Source: Candidatus Izemoplasma sp.
GTDB taxonomy: Bacteria > Bacillota_I > Bacilli_A > Izemoplasmatales > Izemoplasmataceae
Direction: 5' to 3'
Length of the DNA stretch: 64,000 nucleotides
Assembly (NCBI GenBank): GCA_036172455.1
Contig: JAXKVY010000004.1
Coordinates: 118,058 to 182,057, forward strand
Each line of letters opens with the position of its first letter. The stretch's first letter is position 1. The position numbers and the translations under genes were made by a program. The notes under the pieces were generated by a model. It searched no databases, was not told the origin of the DNA, and was given only the letters and a program-made list of their open reading frames with translations. Below are positions 38,820 to 48,015 of this stretch, in pieces.

Positions 38820-40056
38820 GAGTTCACAATGTTTAAAAACTCCTCTATAAGCATTGGACCAAATTGTGTACCTTTATAATCTATGAGTTCTTGAATAGCA
38901 TTCTCTTTACTCATTGCGTTACGGTATATGCGGTCATTAGTCATCGCATCCCATGCATCCACAATACTTAAAATACGTGAAAGAAGTGGAATTTCTTCGT
39001 CTTTTAACCCTTTAGGATATCCATTGCCATCCCACCATTCATGGTGTGTTAAAATGTAGTATGAAATACCCTCTAAGGCTTCAACATTGCTCGCAATTTT
39101 ATATCCAATAGATGGGTGTTGCTTCATTCGCTTATATTCTGACTCATTTAACCGACTTGGTTTTTTTAGAATTTTGTCTTCAATCCCAATCTTCCCAACA
39201 TCGTGCAAAATGGCAAATAATTTAAGATCATTTAACTCATTATGCGATAATCCTATTCTTTGACCGAGTTGAACACATAAGTCTGCTATCCGATTCGCAT
39301 GTTGTTCTGTTTCGTCACTGCGTTCGAACAAGGCTGTTTTAAGAGATTTAACAATGGAACTGCTTGCGCTTTCTTGGAGGATTAATTTATTGTTAAGCAT
39401 TCGATCTTCCGCAATTGATAATGCTTCGTGGATGTTGGTTGTTTCCTCCGTACTAGCATAGCCTATAGCGACTGTGAGTGGAAGGTCAAAAATACGTTCT
39501 TTAATAATTTTTGTTTTAATTTCCTGAACATAGTTTACAAGGCGATCTTCATTATACCCATTGATAAAGAGACAAAATTCATCGCCACCAATACGAGCAA
39601 TAAAAGCATCATCTTCAACAATATCTCTTAACATATTTGCATAGTTAATTAATGTATTATCCCCTTCATAAGATGAATACATTTCATTAATGAGTTTCAA
39701 ACCATTTATGTCACTTAATATGATAGAGACCGTTTCCCCTGTCATAGAAAGTTCCTTCACTTTCTCATTATAACTACTTCGATTATGAACATTTGTCAAG
39801 GTATCATATTCGCGCAACTGTTTAATATTCAGTTGGGCATTATTAATTTTTTGAACCTCTTTATGAACCACATAGTATATAATCAGTGTAGAAGCAAAAA
39901 CAAAAAATAACCCTTTAAGTGTTGAAAAGGACTGATATAATTTAACATTCGTGTTCAGATATAAAAGGGTAAGGTCTGTGACAAAAATCCAGATTGCGCT
40001 AAAAATTAAATAAATTATGGCAACCCGAAAGCAGACCCTAGATGATTATGTTTCAT
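38810..40056 (-). pseudogene. GGDEF-HD-GYP cyclic di-GMP protein, frameshifted near N terminus
   Basis: The intact part (GTG at 39871 to 38810, 353 residues) has a GGDEF domain with IARIGGDEF and an HD-GYP phosphodiesterase domain with HDVGKIGI, THHEWWDGNGYPKGL and SIVDAWDAM. The same frame stays open upstream and encodes a two-helix membrane sensor (IIYLIFSAIWIFVTD ... KGLFFVFASTLIIYY) but has no start codon. A well-placed start, ATG at 40056 after GAGAGGTG, is in another frame. Adding one A/T in the run at 40028-40030 joins them into about 415 residues. Either a recent inactivating deletion or a read error; the soluble part alone might still be made. Confidence 0.8.
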
Positions 40057-40120
40057 CATATCACCTCTCAAGATAATTTTATCACTAATAAGTGTAAGAT
40101 TAAAGATATATGTTTAAATA

Positions 40121-40149
40121 AAAAAAAGGATATCCATTGGGACATCCTT
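40121..40149 (-). terminator. Rho-independent terminator of dps
   Basis: Minus strand AAGGATGTCC / GGATATCCTT, ten pairs with one G-U, CAAT loop and a run of T. Confidence 0.82.
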
Positions 40150-40158
40150 AAAGAGTAT

Positions 40159-40596
40159 TTATTTTAAAGCTGATTCAATGAACCAAATTTCTTTATCATA
40201 AGCAGCCACATGGTCTTCCATTAAAGCGACTGTGACAAAATCATCATTATTATCTGCTTCTTTACGAATGTTAAGCGCTGATGTTTTTAAGTATTCTAAC
40301 TCTTCTTTAGCCACTTTCAATGCTTCATCAACTTTTATATTATCATTACTTAGCTCATTCACTTTACTAAGTTCTAAGTATTCTTTAGTTGATGCGAGTG
40401 GAAATTCACCCAACATTTTGACACGTTCAGCAACTTCATCAAATTTTAAGAAGAAGTCATCATATAATTTTTCTAAATATACATGGACTTGTTCAAAGTT
40501 TTGTCCAACAACATTCCAGTGCAAGTTATGGAATTTAACATTTTCAACTGATAAATCAGCAACATATTGATTCATTAATGTAATTTGAGTATTCAT
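40159..40596 (-). CDS. dps: Dps-family ferritin-like protein
   Basis: DNA starvation/stationary-phase protein (145 residues) that oxidises and stores iron and protects against peroxide. Ferroxidase residues are in NLHWNVVG (His) and FDEVAERVKMLG (Asp, Glu), as in other Dps proteins. The N terminus is short and lacks a lysine-rich DNA-binding tail, so DNA binding is doubtful. Ribosome site AAAGGGAG. It has its own promoter and terminator. Confidence 0.92.
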   Translation of the reverse strand: MNTQITLMNQYVADLSVENVKFHNLHWNVVGQNFEQVHVYLEKLYDDFFLKFDEVAERVKMLGEFPLASTKEYLELSKVNELSNDNIKVDEALKVAKEELEYLKTSALNIRKEADNNDDFVTVALMEDHVAAYDKEIWFIESALK

Positions 40597-40651
40597 TTTA
40601 ATTAAATCTCCCTTTCTGTATTTAATATAATATTGAAATGATTACAATTAT

Positions 40652-40691
40652 ATTATAGTCATAATTAACGCGTTTTGCAATTGTAACGCGT
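40652..40691 (-). promoter_or_regulatory. dps promoter with repeated ACGCGT
   Basis: Minus strand: TTGCAA (40675-40680), 17-bp spacer, TATAAT (40652-40657). ACGCGT occurs twice, at 40668-40673 in the spacer and 40686-40691 just upstream of the -35, so the -35 is bracketed by two identical palindromes. This suggests a regulator site, identity unknown. Confidence 0.65.
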
Positions 40692-40763
40692 GTCTTTTTT
40701 TAATCGATTTAACCACCATTTCGAAGCTTATAATGAGTGATCATAAAAGAAGAAGTGTCCCTC

Positions 40764-40791
40764 AAAAAAAGGTAGAGAATTCTCTACCTTT
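40764..40791 (-). terminator. Rho-independent terminator of rib operon
   Basis: AAAGGTAGAG / CTCTACCTTT, ten perfect pairs around AATT, with seven T following on the minus strand. The HAD gene stop is at its base. Confidence 0.92.
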
Positions 40792-41446
40792 ATTCAAATA
40801 TAGTCAGTAACGCTTTAATATTGTCTATGTGGTAAGTTGCCGGTTCTAATTCCTCTTTTGATCCGAAGCCATAGGTGCACGCGACTGTCGTAATGTTTGT
40901 TTTGATTCCGGCATTAATATCGTGATATCGATCACCAATTATTGCATAGTCAGCCGGATAGTTTTGTTTAATCACTTTTATGATGTCTTCCTTAGGTGCG
41001 TAATCATATTCCTCTGTACAGATTAAGGTATCGAAGTATTTACTTAAGTCAAATGTCTTATCATGGGTGGCTTTATATTGCATCTTACAATTAGATAAAA
41101 AGATAAGATGATACCCTCGTGCTTTTAATTTACGTAATACCTCGAGCGCATGATCATATAAAACTGCATGTTTTTTATCTAAAAGTTCTTGCATTGTTTG
41201 TGTAATAATTTGTGAGGCCTCTTGTTTTGCTTGAGAGCTATATTCAAGTGGAAAGTTTGCCCACATTTCTTTAGGCGATTGTCCTAAGAATTGTTTAATC
41301 TCTGCTTGAGACCACGTCTTTTCTTGGCCACCATATGCATTTAATAAATATGCGTAAGCTTTTCGAAAAGCTGGCTCATAAATATGAATACTATTATGAA
41401 GCGTCCCATCATAGTCGAGGATTAGTGTCTGATAGTGTTTAGGCAT
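40790..41446 (-). CDS. HAD-superfamily phosphatase in riboflavin operon
   Basis: A 218-residue HAD hydrolase of the phosphoglycolate-phosphatase type. Motif I is [10 protein letters not shown], motif II is FLSNCK and motif III is [10 protein letters not shown]; a helical cap lies between motifs I and II. The start at 41446 overlaps the ribH stop by eight bases (ATGCCTAA), so it is the last gene of ribD-E-BA-H-HAD. Riboflavin synthesis needs a phosphatase to remove phosphate from the ribitylaminouracil intermediate after RibD, and in other bacteria HAD enzymes do this. That role is inferred from context. Confidence 0.85.
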   Translation of the reverse strand: MPKHYQTLILDYDGTLHNSIHIYEPAFRKAYAYLLNAYGGQEKTWSQAEIKQFLGQSPKEMWANFPLEYSSQAKQEASQIITQTMQELLDKKHAVLYDHALEVLRKLKARGYHLIFLSNCKMQYKATHDKTFDLSKYFDTLICTEEYDYAPKEDIIKVIKQNYPADYAIIGDRYHDINAGIKTNITTVACTYGFGSKEELEPATYHIDNIKALLTIFE

Positions 41447-41912
41447 CCTTGTCGATATCACGGATGAGGTTAGCCATTTCAATCGCTGTCACAGCAGCGT
41501 CAAAGCCTTTGTTTCCTGATTTTGTGCCTGCGCGTTCAATGGCTTGTTCGATAGTATCAGTCGTTAATACGCCAAAGACAACAGGCATTTCTGAGTCTAG
41601 GCTAACTGAGGCAATTCCTTTGGTGACTTCCGCAGAGACATAGTCAAAATGTGGGGTTGCCCCACGAATGACTGCGCCAAGACAGATAATGGCATCATAC
41701 TGTTGTTTATTTGCTAGTTTTTTCGCAATTAATGGCATTTCAAATGCGCCTGGTACCCAAGTGACACCGATATCATCTTCCTTAGCACCGTGGCGAATTA
41801 ATGCATCTTTTGCGCCTTCTAATAATTTACTGCCAATAAACTCATTAAATCGTCCAACAACGATTTGTACCTTTAAATCTTTTGCGACTAATTTTCCTTG
41901 ATAATTGTTCAT
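41439..41912 (-). CDS. ribH: 6,7-dimethyl-8-ribityllumazine synthase
   Basis: Condenses ribitylaminouracil with dihydroxybutanone phosphate. The 157-residue protein has [48 protein letters not shown] and [24 protein letters not shown] precedes ATG. The start overlaps the ribBA stop by four bases (ATGA). Confidence 0.97.
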   Translation of the reverse strand: MNNYQGKLVAKDLKVQIVVGRFNEFIGSKLLEGAKDALIRHGAKEDDIGVTWVPGAFEMPLIAKKLANKQQYDAIICLGAVIRGATPHFDYVSAEVTKGIASVSLDSEMPVVFGVLTTDTIEQAIERAGTKSGNKGFDAAVTAIEMANLIRDIDKDA

Positions 41913-43132
41913 TTTGTTTCCTCCTTAAATTTTAATAAGTGTCCCATTCTATCTTTTTTCGTTTTTAAATATTGATGACTGCGTTCATTATGATTGGTTT
42001 GAATTGGCACACGTTCAACAACTTCTAAGCCATAGCCAGATAGACCATGTATCTTTTTGGGGTTGTTGGTCATTAACCGCATTTTACCAACGCCAAGGTC
42101 TTTTAATATTTGTGCACCAATACCATAATCTCTAGCATCCTCTGGTAATCCTAAAGCAAGATTGGCATCAACAGTATCTAAGCCTTTATCTTGTAAGGCG
42201 TAAGCTTTAATCTTATTAATTAGACCAATACCGCGTCCTTCTTGACGCATGTAAAGTAAGACACCTTTACCCTCTTTATTGATGTTATCTAATGCGGCAT
42301 CTAATTGATCACCACAATCACAGCGTTGCGATGAAAAGGCATCGCCTGTTAAACATTCTGAATGAACACGCACAAGTGTGGGTTCATCAGCCGTAATATC
42401 TCCTTTAACAAGAGCAACGTGATGTTCTTTATTTAAGGTGTTTTCATATCCAACCATTCTAAATTCCCCATGATCAGTTGGTAAGTCAGCTTCTGCAGAG
42501 CGCTCAATAAGTTGTTTTTGTTCGCTTCTATGTGCAATTAAATCCTCAATGGTGATCAGTTTTAATTGATGTTTCTTACAAAACGGTATTAAATCATCAA
42601 CGCGGGCCATAGTCCCATCTTCATTCATAATTTCACAAATGACACCTGCCGGGGTTAATCCAGCTAAAGACGCCAAATCAACAGCCGCTTCAGTGTGCCC
42701 AGCACGTTTAAGAACGCCACCATTTTCTGCGATTAAAGGAAAGATATGTCCTGGTTTTTTAAATTCCTTACCGTTCGCTTTTTGACTCACTGCTTTTTGA
42801 ATCGTTAATGATCTTTCATGAGCTGAGATACCTGTGGTTGTATCAATGTGATCAATTGATTCCGTGAAAGCTGTTTGAAACTCTTCGGTGTTGCGTTTAC
42901 TCATCAATGAAATATCAATTTGTTTTGCCTGATCTTTTTTAAGCGGTAAACAAATTAACCCTCTTCCATGTTTTGCCATAAAATTGATGACTTCTGGTGT
43001 CGCGTGTTCAGCTGCGACAACTAAGTCGCCTTCATTTTCTCTGTTTTCATCATCGACAACAACCACCATTTTCCCGTGCTTAATGTCTTCGATAGCTTCT
43101 TCAATTGTGTTAAATTGTGGATTAGTAGCCAT
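41909..43132 (-). CDS. ribBA: Bifunctional DHBP synthase / GTP cyclohydrolase II
   Basis: Makes both riboflavin precursors. The N-terminal RibB half has [15 protein letters not shown] and [13 protein letters not shown]. The C-terminal RibA half has zinc Cys residues in [27 protein letters not shown] and LMTNNPKK. At 407 residues both halves are complete. The start overlaps the end of ribE; a GGAGG lies 12 bases upstream, farther than usual. Confidence 0.97.
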   Translation of the reverse strand: MATNPQFNTIEEAIEDIKHGKMVVVVDDENRENEGDLVVAAEHATPEVINFMAKHGRGLICLPLKKDQAKQIDISLMSKRNTEEFQTAFTESIDHIDTTTGISAHERSLTIQKAVSQKANGKEFKKPGHIFPLIAENGGVLKRAGHTEAAVDLASLAGLTPAGVICEIMNEDGTMARVDDLIPFCKKHQLKLITIEDLIAHRSEQKQLIERSAEADLPTDHGEFRMVGYENTLNKEHHVALVKGDITADEPTLVRVHSECLTGDAFSSQRCDCGDQLDAALDNINKEGKGVLLYMRQEGRGIGLINKIKAYALQDKGLDTVDANLALGLPEDARDYGIGAQILKDLGVGKMRLMTNNPKKIHGLSGYGLEVVERVPIQTNHNERSHQYLKTKKDRMGHLLKFKEETK

Positions 43133-43760
43133 ATTTTCTTAATACCTCCTGTGTTATGCCTTTTGATGTAGAAGCAGTGTTCATAAATTTTTCAATATAT
43201 TTACCAACAATATCATTTTCTATATTAACCGTATCGCCTATTGTTTTATCGTGTAAGGTTGTTTCATTTTTCGTATGGGGAATTAATGAAACAGTAAAGG
43301 ATGTAGGTGTCACATCAATTACAGTCAAACTAATACCATCTATTGCCACACTCCCCTTTGACACAATATAACGACTAAGTGATTCTGCAACACTGATTGT
43401 ATATTTTGTGGCAATACCAACTTGTTGTTTCTGTTTAATTTTCCCGATACCATCAACATGGCCACTGACAATATGACCTCCCATTCGTGTAGATGGGGTA
43501 AGCGCACGCTCGAGATTTACTTTGGAGCCAACAGCGATATGTTTTATCGCCGTTTTCTCTAGTGTTTCATACATGACATCAACATCAAAGCTTTCTTGTT
43601 TAAGGTCAGTGACGGTCAAACAGACTCCGTTAGTAGCGATACTATCTCCTAACTGAGTCCCGTCGATAACTTTGTTAGCGGATACCGTTAAACTCACACT
43701 TTTTGGACGTTTTTTAATATATTTAATCGTACCTATTTCTTCAATGATTCCTGTGAACAT
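43122..43760 (-). CDS. ribE: Riboflavin synthase alpha chain
   Basis: Dismutates two lumazine molecules to riboflavin. The 212-residue protein begins [12 protein letters not shown] and has two lumazine-binding repeats (NGVCLTV; GHVDGIG; DGISLTV), as expected for an internally duplicated enzyme. GGAGG lies before the ATG. Confidence 0.96.
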   Translation of the reverse strand: MFTGIIEEIGTIKYIKKRPKSVSLTVSANKVIDGTQLGDSIATNGVCLTVTDLKQESFDVDVMYETLEKTAIKHIAVGSKVNLERALTPSTRMGGHIVSGHVDGIGKIKQKQQVGIATKYTISVAESLSRYIVSKGSVAIDGISLTVIDVTPTSFTVSLIPHTKNETTLHDKTIGDTVNIENDIVGKYIEKFMNTASTSKGITQEVLRKYGY

Positions 43761-43772
43761 TTGTGGCCTCCT

Positions 43773-44858
43773 TTATAATTGATAAATCATATACATATCT
43801 TCACCATATTGATCAACACGGACAAGTCGCATGTTAATAACGTCCGACATGTGGGCTATACCATTCCCACCAATAGGGGTTAATGCCTTATTACCCCCAA
43901 TAAGTTTAGGGGCAATATATAATTGATATTCATCTATAATACCCGCTTCTAAACATGCGGCATTTAAGGTGCTTCCGCCTTCGAGTAAAATCCGTTTGAT
44001 ACCTTCATTTTTAAGCAAAATCATTAAGTGTTTTAAATCGACATGATTATCTTTTGTGTCACACAACAATGGAATTGCGCCAGTCTGTTTTAATTCTGCT
44101 AATTTTTCTTTAGAAAGTTGTTTATCAACAGCGATAAATGTTATGATATCATGCGCTGTTTGAATGATATTAGAATCACGTGGAATCTTGCCAGCACTAT
44201 CAATGATGATTCTTGCCGGTTGAGATGATCTTGGCTTATCGAGTCTAACGGTTAATCTTGGGTTATCAGCAATAACCGTATTAACACCGACCATGACAGC
44301 GGATACTCGGTTACGTGTGTAATGAACTTGTTTACGTGACTCAGCATTCGTAATCCACTTTGAATGATGATTATATGTCGCAATTTTGCCATCTGCGGTC
44401 ATTGCTGTTTTCAATATGACATAAGGCTTTGGTGCCTCAATATATTGTAAAAACGCCTTATTCAAATCACGGAAGAGGGTATCATCTGATTCGACTAAAA
44501 CATCAACACCCGCGTCTTTCAAAAGTTGAATCCCATTACCAGCGACCAATGGATTAGGATCTTTCATACCAATCACAACTTTACTTATGCCAGCTTGAAC
44601 AAGAGCATTTGCACAAGGTGGTGTTTTACCAAAATGTGAACAAGGCTCTAATGTTACATAAGCAGTCGCACCTGATACATCAGATGTGGCATTTTTAAGC
44701 GCATCAATCTCCGCATGATCCTCCCCATACTTATGGTGGTATCCTTCGCCAATAATGACACCATCTTTCACAATTACTGCGCCAACTAAGGGATTTGGAT
44801 ACACATGCGGATACCCTTTTTTAGCAAGGTCAAGAGCGCGTTTCATAAATTTGTCCAT
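43773..44858 (-). CDS. ribD: Bifunctional riboflavin deaminase/reductase RibD
   Basis: Second and third pathway steps. The deaminase half has the zinc site HAEIDAL and LEPCSHFGKTPPC; the reductase half starts near KPYVILKTAMTADGKIA and has LEGGSTLNAACLEAGI. The start at 44858 (361 residues) matches the family and follows GGAGG; a start at 44918 would fall in the terminator of the FMN riboswitch. Confidence 0.97.
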   Translation of the reverse strand: MDKFMKRALDLAKKGYPHVYPNPLVGAVIVKDGVIIGEGYHHKYGEDHAEIDALKNATSDVSGATAYVTLEPCSHFGKTPPCANALVQAGISKVVIGMKDPNPLVAGNGIQLLKDAGVDVLVESDDTLFRDLNKAFLQYIEAPKPYVILKTAMTADGKIATYNHHSKWITNAESRKQVHYTRNRVSAVMVGVNTVIADNPRLTVRLDKPRSSQPARIIIDSAGKIPRDSNIIQTAHDIITFIAVDKQLSKEKLAELKQTGAIPLLCDTKDNHVDLKHLMILLKNEGIKRILLEGGSTLNAACLEAGIIDEYQLYIAPKLIGGNKALTPIGGNGIAHMSDVINMRLVRVDQYGEDMYMIYQL

Positions 44859-44876
44859 GATATAACAACCTCCAAT

Positions 44877-45047
44877 AAAAAATGCCCTGAGAATAGACTC
44901 AGGGCATAATAGTGTCATAATAAAAGTAGTGCATATGACAAACTTCTTCCATCCAGACTTTACTGTCGGTGTAGGAATTGCGCCTACTCAGCTTTCGCTC
45001 GCGGACTATACCGCCGGTCGGGAATTACACCCTGCCCTGAAGTTCAA
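44877..45047 (-). promoter_or_regulatory. FMN riboswitch (RFN element) of rib operon
   Basis: Minus strand carries the RFN core in order: GGGCAGGGTG, ATTCCCGACCGGCGGTA, a variable stem, CCGACAGTAAAGTCTGGATGG and GAAGAAG, closed by AACTTC / GAAGTT. Downstream at 44877-44907 is a terminator, ATGCCCTGAG / CTCAGGGCAT with a U-run. FMN binding should therefore end transcription before ribD. Confidence 0.95.
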
Positions 45048-45050
45048 TTT

Positions 45051-45079
45051 ATACTACCACAAATAATATATTTTGTAAA
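45051..45079 (-). promoter_or_regulatory. Probable rib promoter
   Basis: TTTACA (45074-45079), 17-bp spacer and TAGTAT (45051-45056) on the minus strand, directly before the riboswitch. The -10 is only a four-of-six match. Confidence 0.4.
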
Positions 45080-45292
45080 CTAAATTAGGTTTTATTTTGT
45101 CTATGATACTGTCGAAAAAGCACACTTAAGAGCATAGTTTAGTCTATTAATCCATGTGGCTATTTGTCATATTATCTAGTCATTATAAAGTTTTTAATTA
45201 GCTTGGCATCTAATCTGTAAGGGTTATAAAGTATACTATCGACAGAAATATAGTATGGTAAAAGACTATAAACTCAAACAGAAGAAGGTGCG

Positions 45293-45423
45293 ATGATTTT
45301 TGGACAATTAATTGTCCAGCTGAAAAAATAATGTATGTTCTAATGTCTATATCAAACAAGACGCCAGCAGCAATAACAGGGCCGTTTTTTCCAACTGATG
45401 ATTCCTGATATTGTTAGACGTAT
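45293..45423 (+). pseudogene. Relic of an XRE-family regulator gene
   Basis: An AGAAGGTG ribosome site precedes an ATG encoding MIFGQLIVQLKK and then a stop, the usual start of XRE repressors. About 80 bases on, another frame reads NNRAVFSN followed by a shifted IPDIVR, resembling the DRAVSKWERG...PDI core. The middle of the helix-turn-helix and the rest of the gene are gone. The gene-free stretch 45080-45681 otherwise shows only stop-riddled sequence. Confidence 0.4.
45301..45318. repeat. Perfect 18-bp palindrome
   Basis: TGGACAATTAATTGTCCA reads the same on both strands. It lies in the first codons of the XRE relic. A perfect palindrome of this length is uncommon by chance and could be a protein-binding site. 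Confidence 0.7.
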
Positions 45424-45681
45424 TACGAGTCGAAATCTATGACTCTTTAAGGAAATGTTTAGCCGAAAATGAGATGCAACTAAACGGCTTTCTAAGAGAG
45501 TGACTAGTAGCCTTTCTAGGGTCCGCATACATTATTTATTTAATTATTTGGTTAGCCCAAATGGTGTTCAACCGTTGTACAAAATGGTGTTACAGCCTCC
45601 AACAACGCTCTCAATTAATGTATCCCTTATAGGGTGTTTGTAGAAAAAAGTGGGGATTGTTAATAGTTGTTATTAAATGGT

Positions 45682-48015
45682 TTATAAAACGGTGATTTCA
45701 AGACGTTCGTCAGGGAACTCCTGAGTTGATATAATAGCTTTAGCTAAACCTTTTTTGCCTGTTGTTTTGACATGGAAACTGGTCACACCACCACGAAGTG
45801 GTCGTGTCTTTGGACCGATACATTCTAATGGACCATCAATAGTTAGTGTTACAGGTAAGGCAGAATAGAACAATCTATTGTCATTGTGATCTTTGTGCAT
45901 AACAGTCATTTTAGTAACTTCATAGGTATCTGTTTCAGCTATCTCATTATCGTCTATTGTGACACTAAGATGATTAGAGTACGATGGTCCTACTTGTTTT
46001 GTCATCACTAAAGCACCATTTTTATATCCTTCGAAACGATAGGTTAATGAAGCTAGTCCCCATTTACCGACGTAATGTTCATACAATTTAGCAGCTTCAT
46101 CAATCGATAATTTATTTTTAAACAGTACCCAAGCCATTTTAAGTTTCAATCGAAGTGGTAAGTTCATACCGTGTTTCATGATATGTAACAATATCGCTTT
46201 AATGGTGTCAGCATCTTTTTTTGAATAGGGTTCATTATCATGAATTAGATTCCCAATAAAATCGTCAATAATAATTGGGGGATGATCTAAATGTGTATAC
46301 TCCTTTGATGGCTTAAAGGTTTTTATATAGTCTTCGTTAATGTAAAACTTGACTTCATCTAAATTGGTTAAGACAATAACCTCTTTAATTTCACTTGCTT
46401 CAAAATCACCAATTTGTAAATTAGATGCTATTTCTAAAATCGGTTCATGATCGTTTTGCGAAGCGTAGACATGTGCTGCATACTTTGTATTTCTAAACAT
46501 ATCTAGAACACCATGATAACAAATTTTATCGCCGCTTCCAAAGTCTTTATGCGTATTATAGTCAAACATACACCAACCAATAGCACCCGAAATTTTCGGA
46601 TCTCTATAGGCATATTCCAATACATTTAAATGGCGTTTAACTTGGTTGATCCGGTGTATTTCATCATCAAATGGTTTTGTTGGATACATATGCCCGTTAT
46701 ATTCTGTCACGAGATATGGCGCAGTTTGTTTTGCGACTTTTTTAGGGGCTTCAAGACCGATATTATCGCCTCTATGAACAAAATCATTGTAAGTGTACAC
46801 ATCTTCAAAAAGTGTTGATCCTTTGAAGTTTCTAACCCCACCTGTTGGACGTGTTGGATCCAACTCATGCGCGATATGATTGGTTGCTTGATAGAATGAA
46901 TCATCGTCAGGTGATTCATTAATACGAACCCCCCATAATATAATTGATGGGTGATTACGATCTCGAATGATCATCTCACGAACATTTTCTTTCGCAACCT
47001 CTTTCCATAAGTCATCACCGATGTGTTGCCACCCCGGCAACTCAGTTACAACCAATAATCCTATATCATCACACCGGTCTAAGAAGTGACGACTTGGTGG
47101 ATAGTGAGAGCTTCTTACAACTGTACATCCTAAGTCATATTTTAAGATATCGGCATCGCGTTTTTGTGCACTTGAAGGCATCGCATATCCAACATATGGA
47201 TAGGACTGATGGCGATTTAATCCACGCAACTTTAAGCGCTCACCATTCAAGTAAAACCCATCCACTTTAAAGGCGATATCGCGTTTGGCAAATCGTGTCT
47301 GATACAATAATACTTCACCACTATATATCTCAAGTGTATACATATTAGGAGTGTCAATATCCCATGTGTTTAGGTGACACGTTTCAACAATTTGTGTTGT
47401 CTCTTGATCCAAGCGTTGATCAAAACTTTTAATTAATGTGTCATCTTGTTTGATGGCGATTTTTGCTTCAATAAGATTCCCTTTTGTAAAGATACTGTGT
47501 ATATCAATGTGGAGTAAATCTCGTTCAACATGAACAAACACATCTTCAATATGATTCGCTTCTTTTTCGAGCAAGGTCACTTCACGGTAGATGCCACCAT
47601 ATGTTAAATAATCAACAACAAATCCAAATGGTGGGACATCGGTACGTTCCGTTGAATCGACTTTAACAAACAATCGATTTTCCCCATTTTTTAAATGATC
47701 TGTAACATGGATTTTAAATGGCGTATAGCCTCCTTTATGCGAGCCTACTTCTATCCCGTTTAGATAGACAGTCGCAACGGTCATGACACCCTCAAAATGT
47801 AGATAGTACTGTTTATCAGTTTGTTTCTCTACCGTTAAGAATTGCTCATAACTACTAACAAATTGGTAACTACGCTCATCAAAATAGTGATATGGTAACT
47901 CTTTATTCGTATGCGGCAAGCGGATTTCTTCTGGACTAACGAGGGGCGTGTCAATAAAAGATGGGTCAAAATGATCAAGATAGTGCCAATTGTTATTGAG
48001 TGGTATCCGTTTCAT
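45682..48015 (-). CDS. GH2 beta-galactosidase/beta-glucuronidase-like enzyme
   Basis: Cytoplasmic GH2 hydrolase (777 residues, no signal peptide). A sugar-binding jelly-roll (about 20-155) is followed by an immunoglobulin-like domain and the catalytic barrel from about 255 (GFYLNGERLKLRGLNRHQ). The acid/base is Glu367 in RINESPD and the nucleophile is Glu438 in LVTEYNG. The C-terminal 250 residues hold further beta domains. It is last in the galactose operon and overlaps the symporter gene by 23 bases, so beta-galactosidase is the likely activity, although the sequence alone does not exclude beta-glucuronidase. Confidence 0.87.
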   Translation of the reverse strand: MKRIPLNNNWHYLDHFDPSFIDTPLVSPEEIRLPHTNKELPYHYFDERSYQFVSSYEQFLTVEKQTDKQYYLHFEGVMTVATVYLNGIEVGSHKGGYTPFKIHVTDHLKNGENRLFVKVDSTERTDVPPFGFVVDYLTYGGIYREVTLLEKEANHIEDVFVHVERDLLHIDIHSIFTKGNLIEAKIAIKQDDTLIKSFDQRLDQETTQIVETCHLNTWDIDTPNMYTLEIYSGEVLLYQTRFAKRDIAFKVDGFYLNGERLKLRGLNRHQSYPYVGYAMPSSAQKRDADILKYDLGCTVVRSSHYPPSRHFLDRCDDIGLLVVTELPGWQHIGDDLWKEVAKENVREMIIRDRNHPSIILWGVRINESPDDDSFYQATNHIAHELDPTRPTGGVRNFKGSTLFEDVYTYNDFVHRGDNIGLEAPKKVAKQTAPYLVTEYNGHMYPTKPFDDEIHRINQVKRHLNVLEYAYRDPKISGAIGWCMFDYNTHKDFGSGDKICYHGVLDMFRNTKYAAHVYASQNDHEPILEIASNLQIGDFEASEIKEVIVLTNLDEVKFYINEDYIKTFKPSKEYTHLDHPPIIIDDFIGNLIHDNEPYSKKDADTIKAILLHIMKHGMNLPLRLKLKMAWVLFKNKLSIDEAAKLYEHYVGKWGLASLTYRFEGYKNGALVMTKQVGPSYSNHLSVTIDDNEIAETDTYEVTKMTVMHKDHNDNRLFYSALPVTLTIDGPLECIGPKTRPLRGGVTSFHVKTTGKKGLAKAIISTQEFPDERLEITVL

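Noticed and set aside
40610..40691. PerR/Fur box in the dps promoter
   Set aside because: TTACAATTATATTATAG resembles a PerR box only loosely; the 7-1-7 symmetry is not met.
44938..45047. Small ORFs over the FMN riboswitch leader
   Set aside because: The conserved RFN core explains the sequence; any short frame is incidental.
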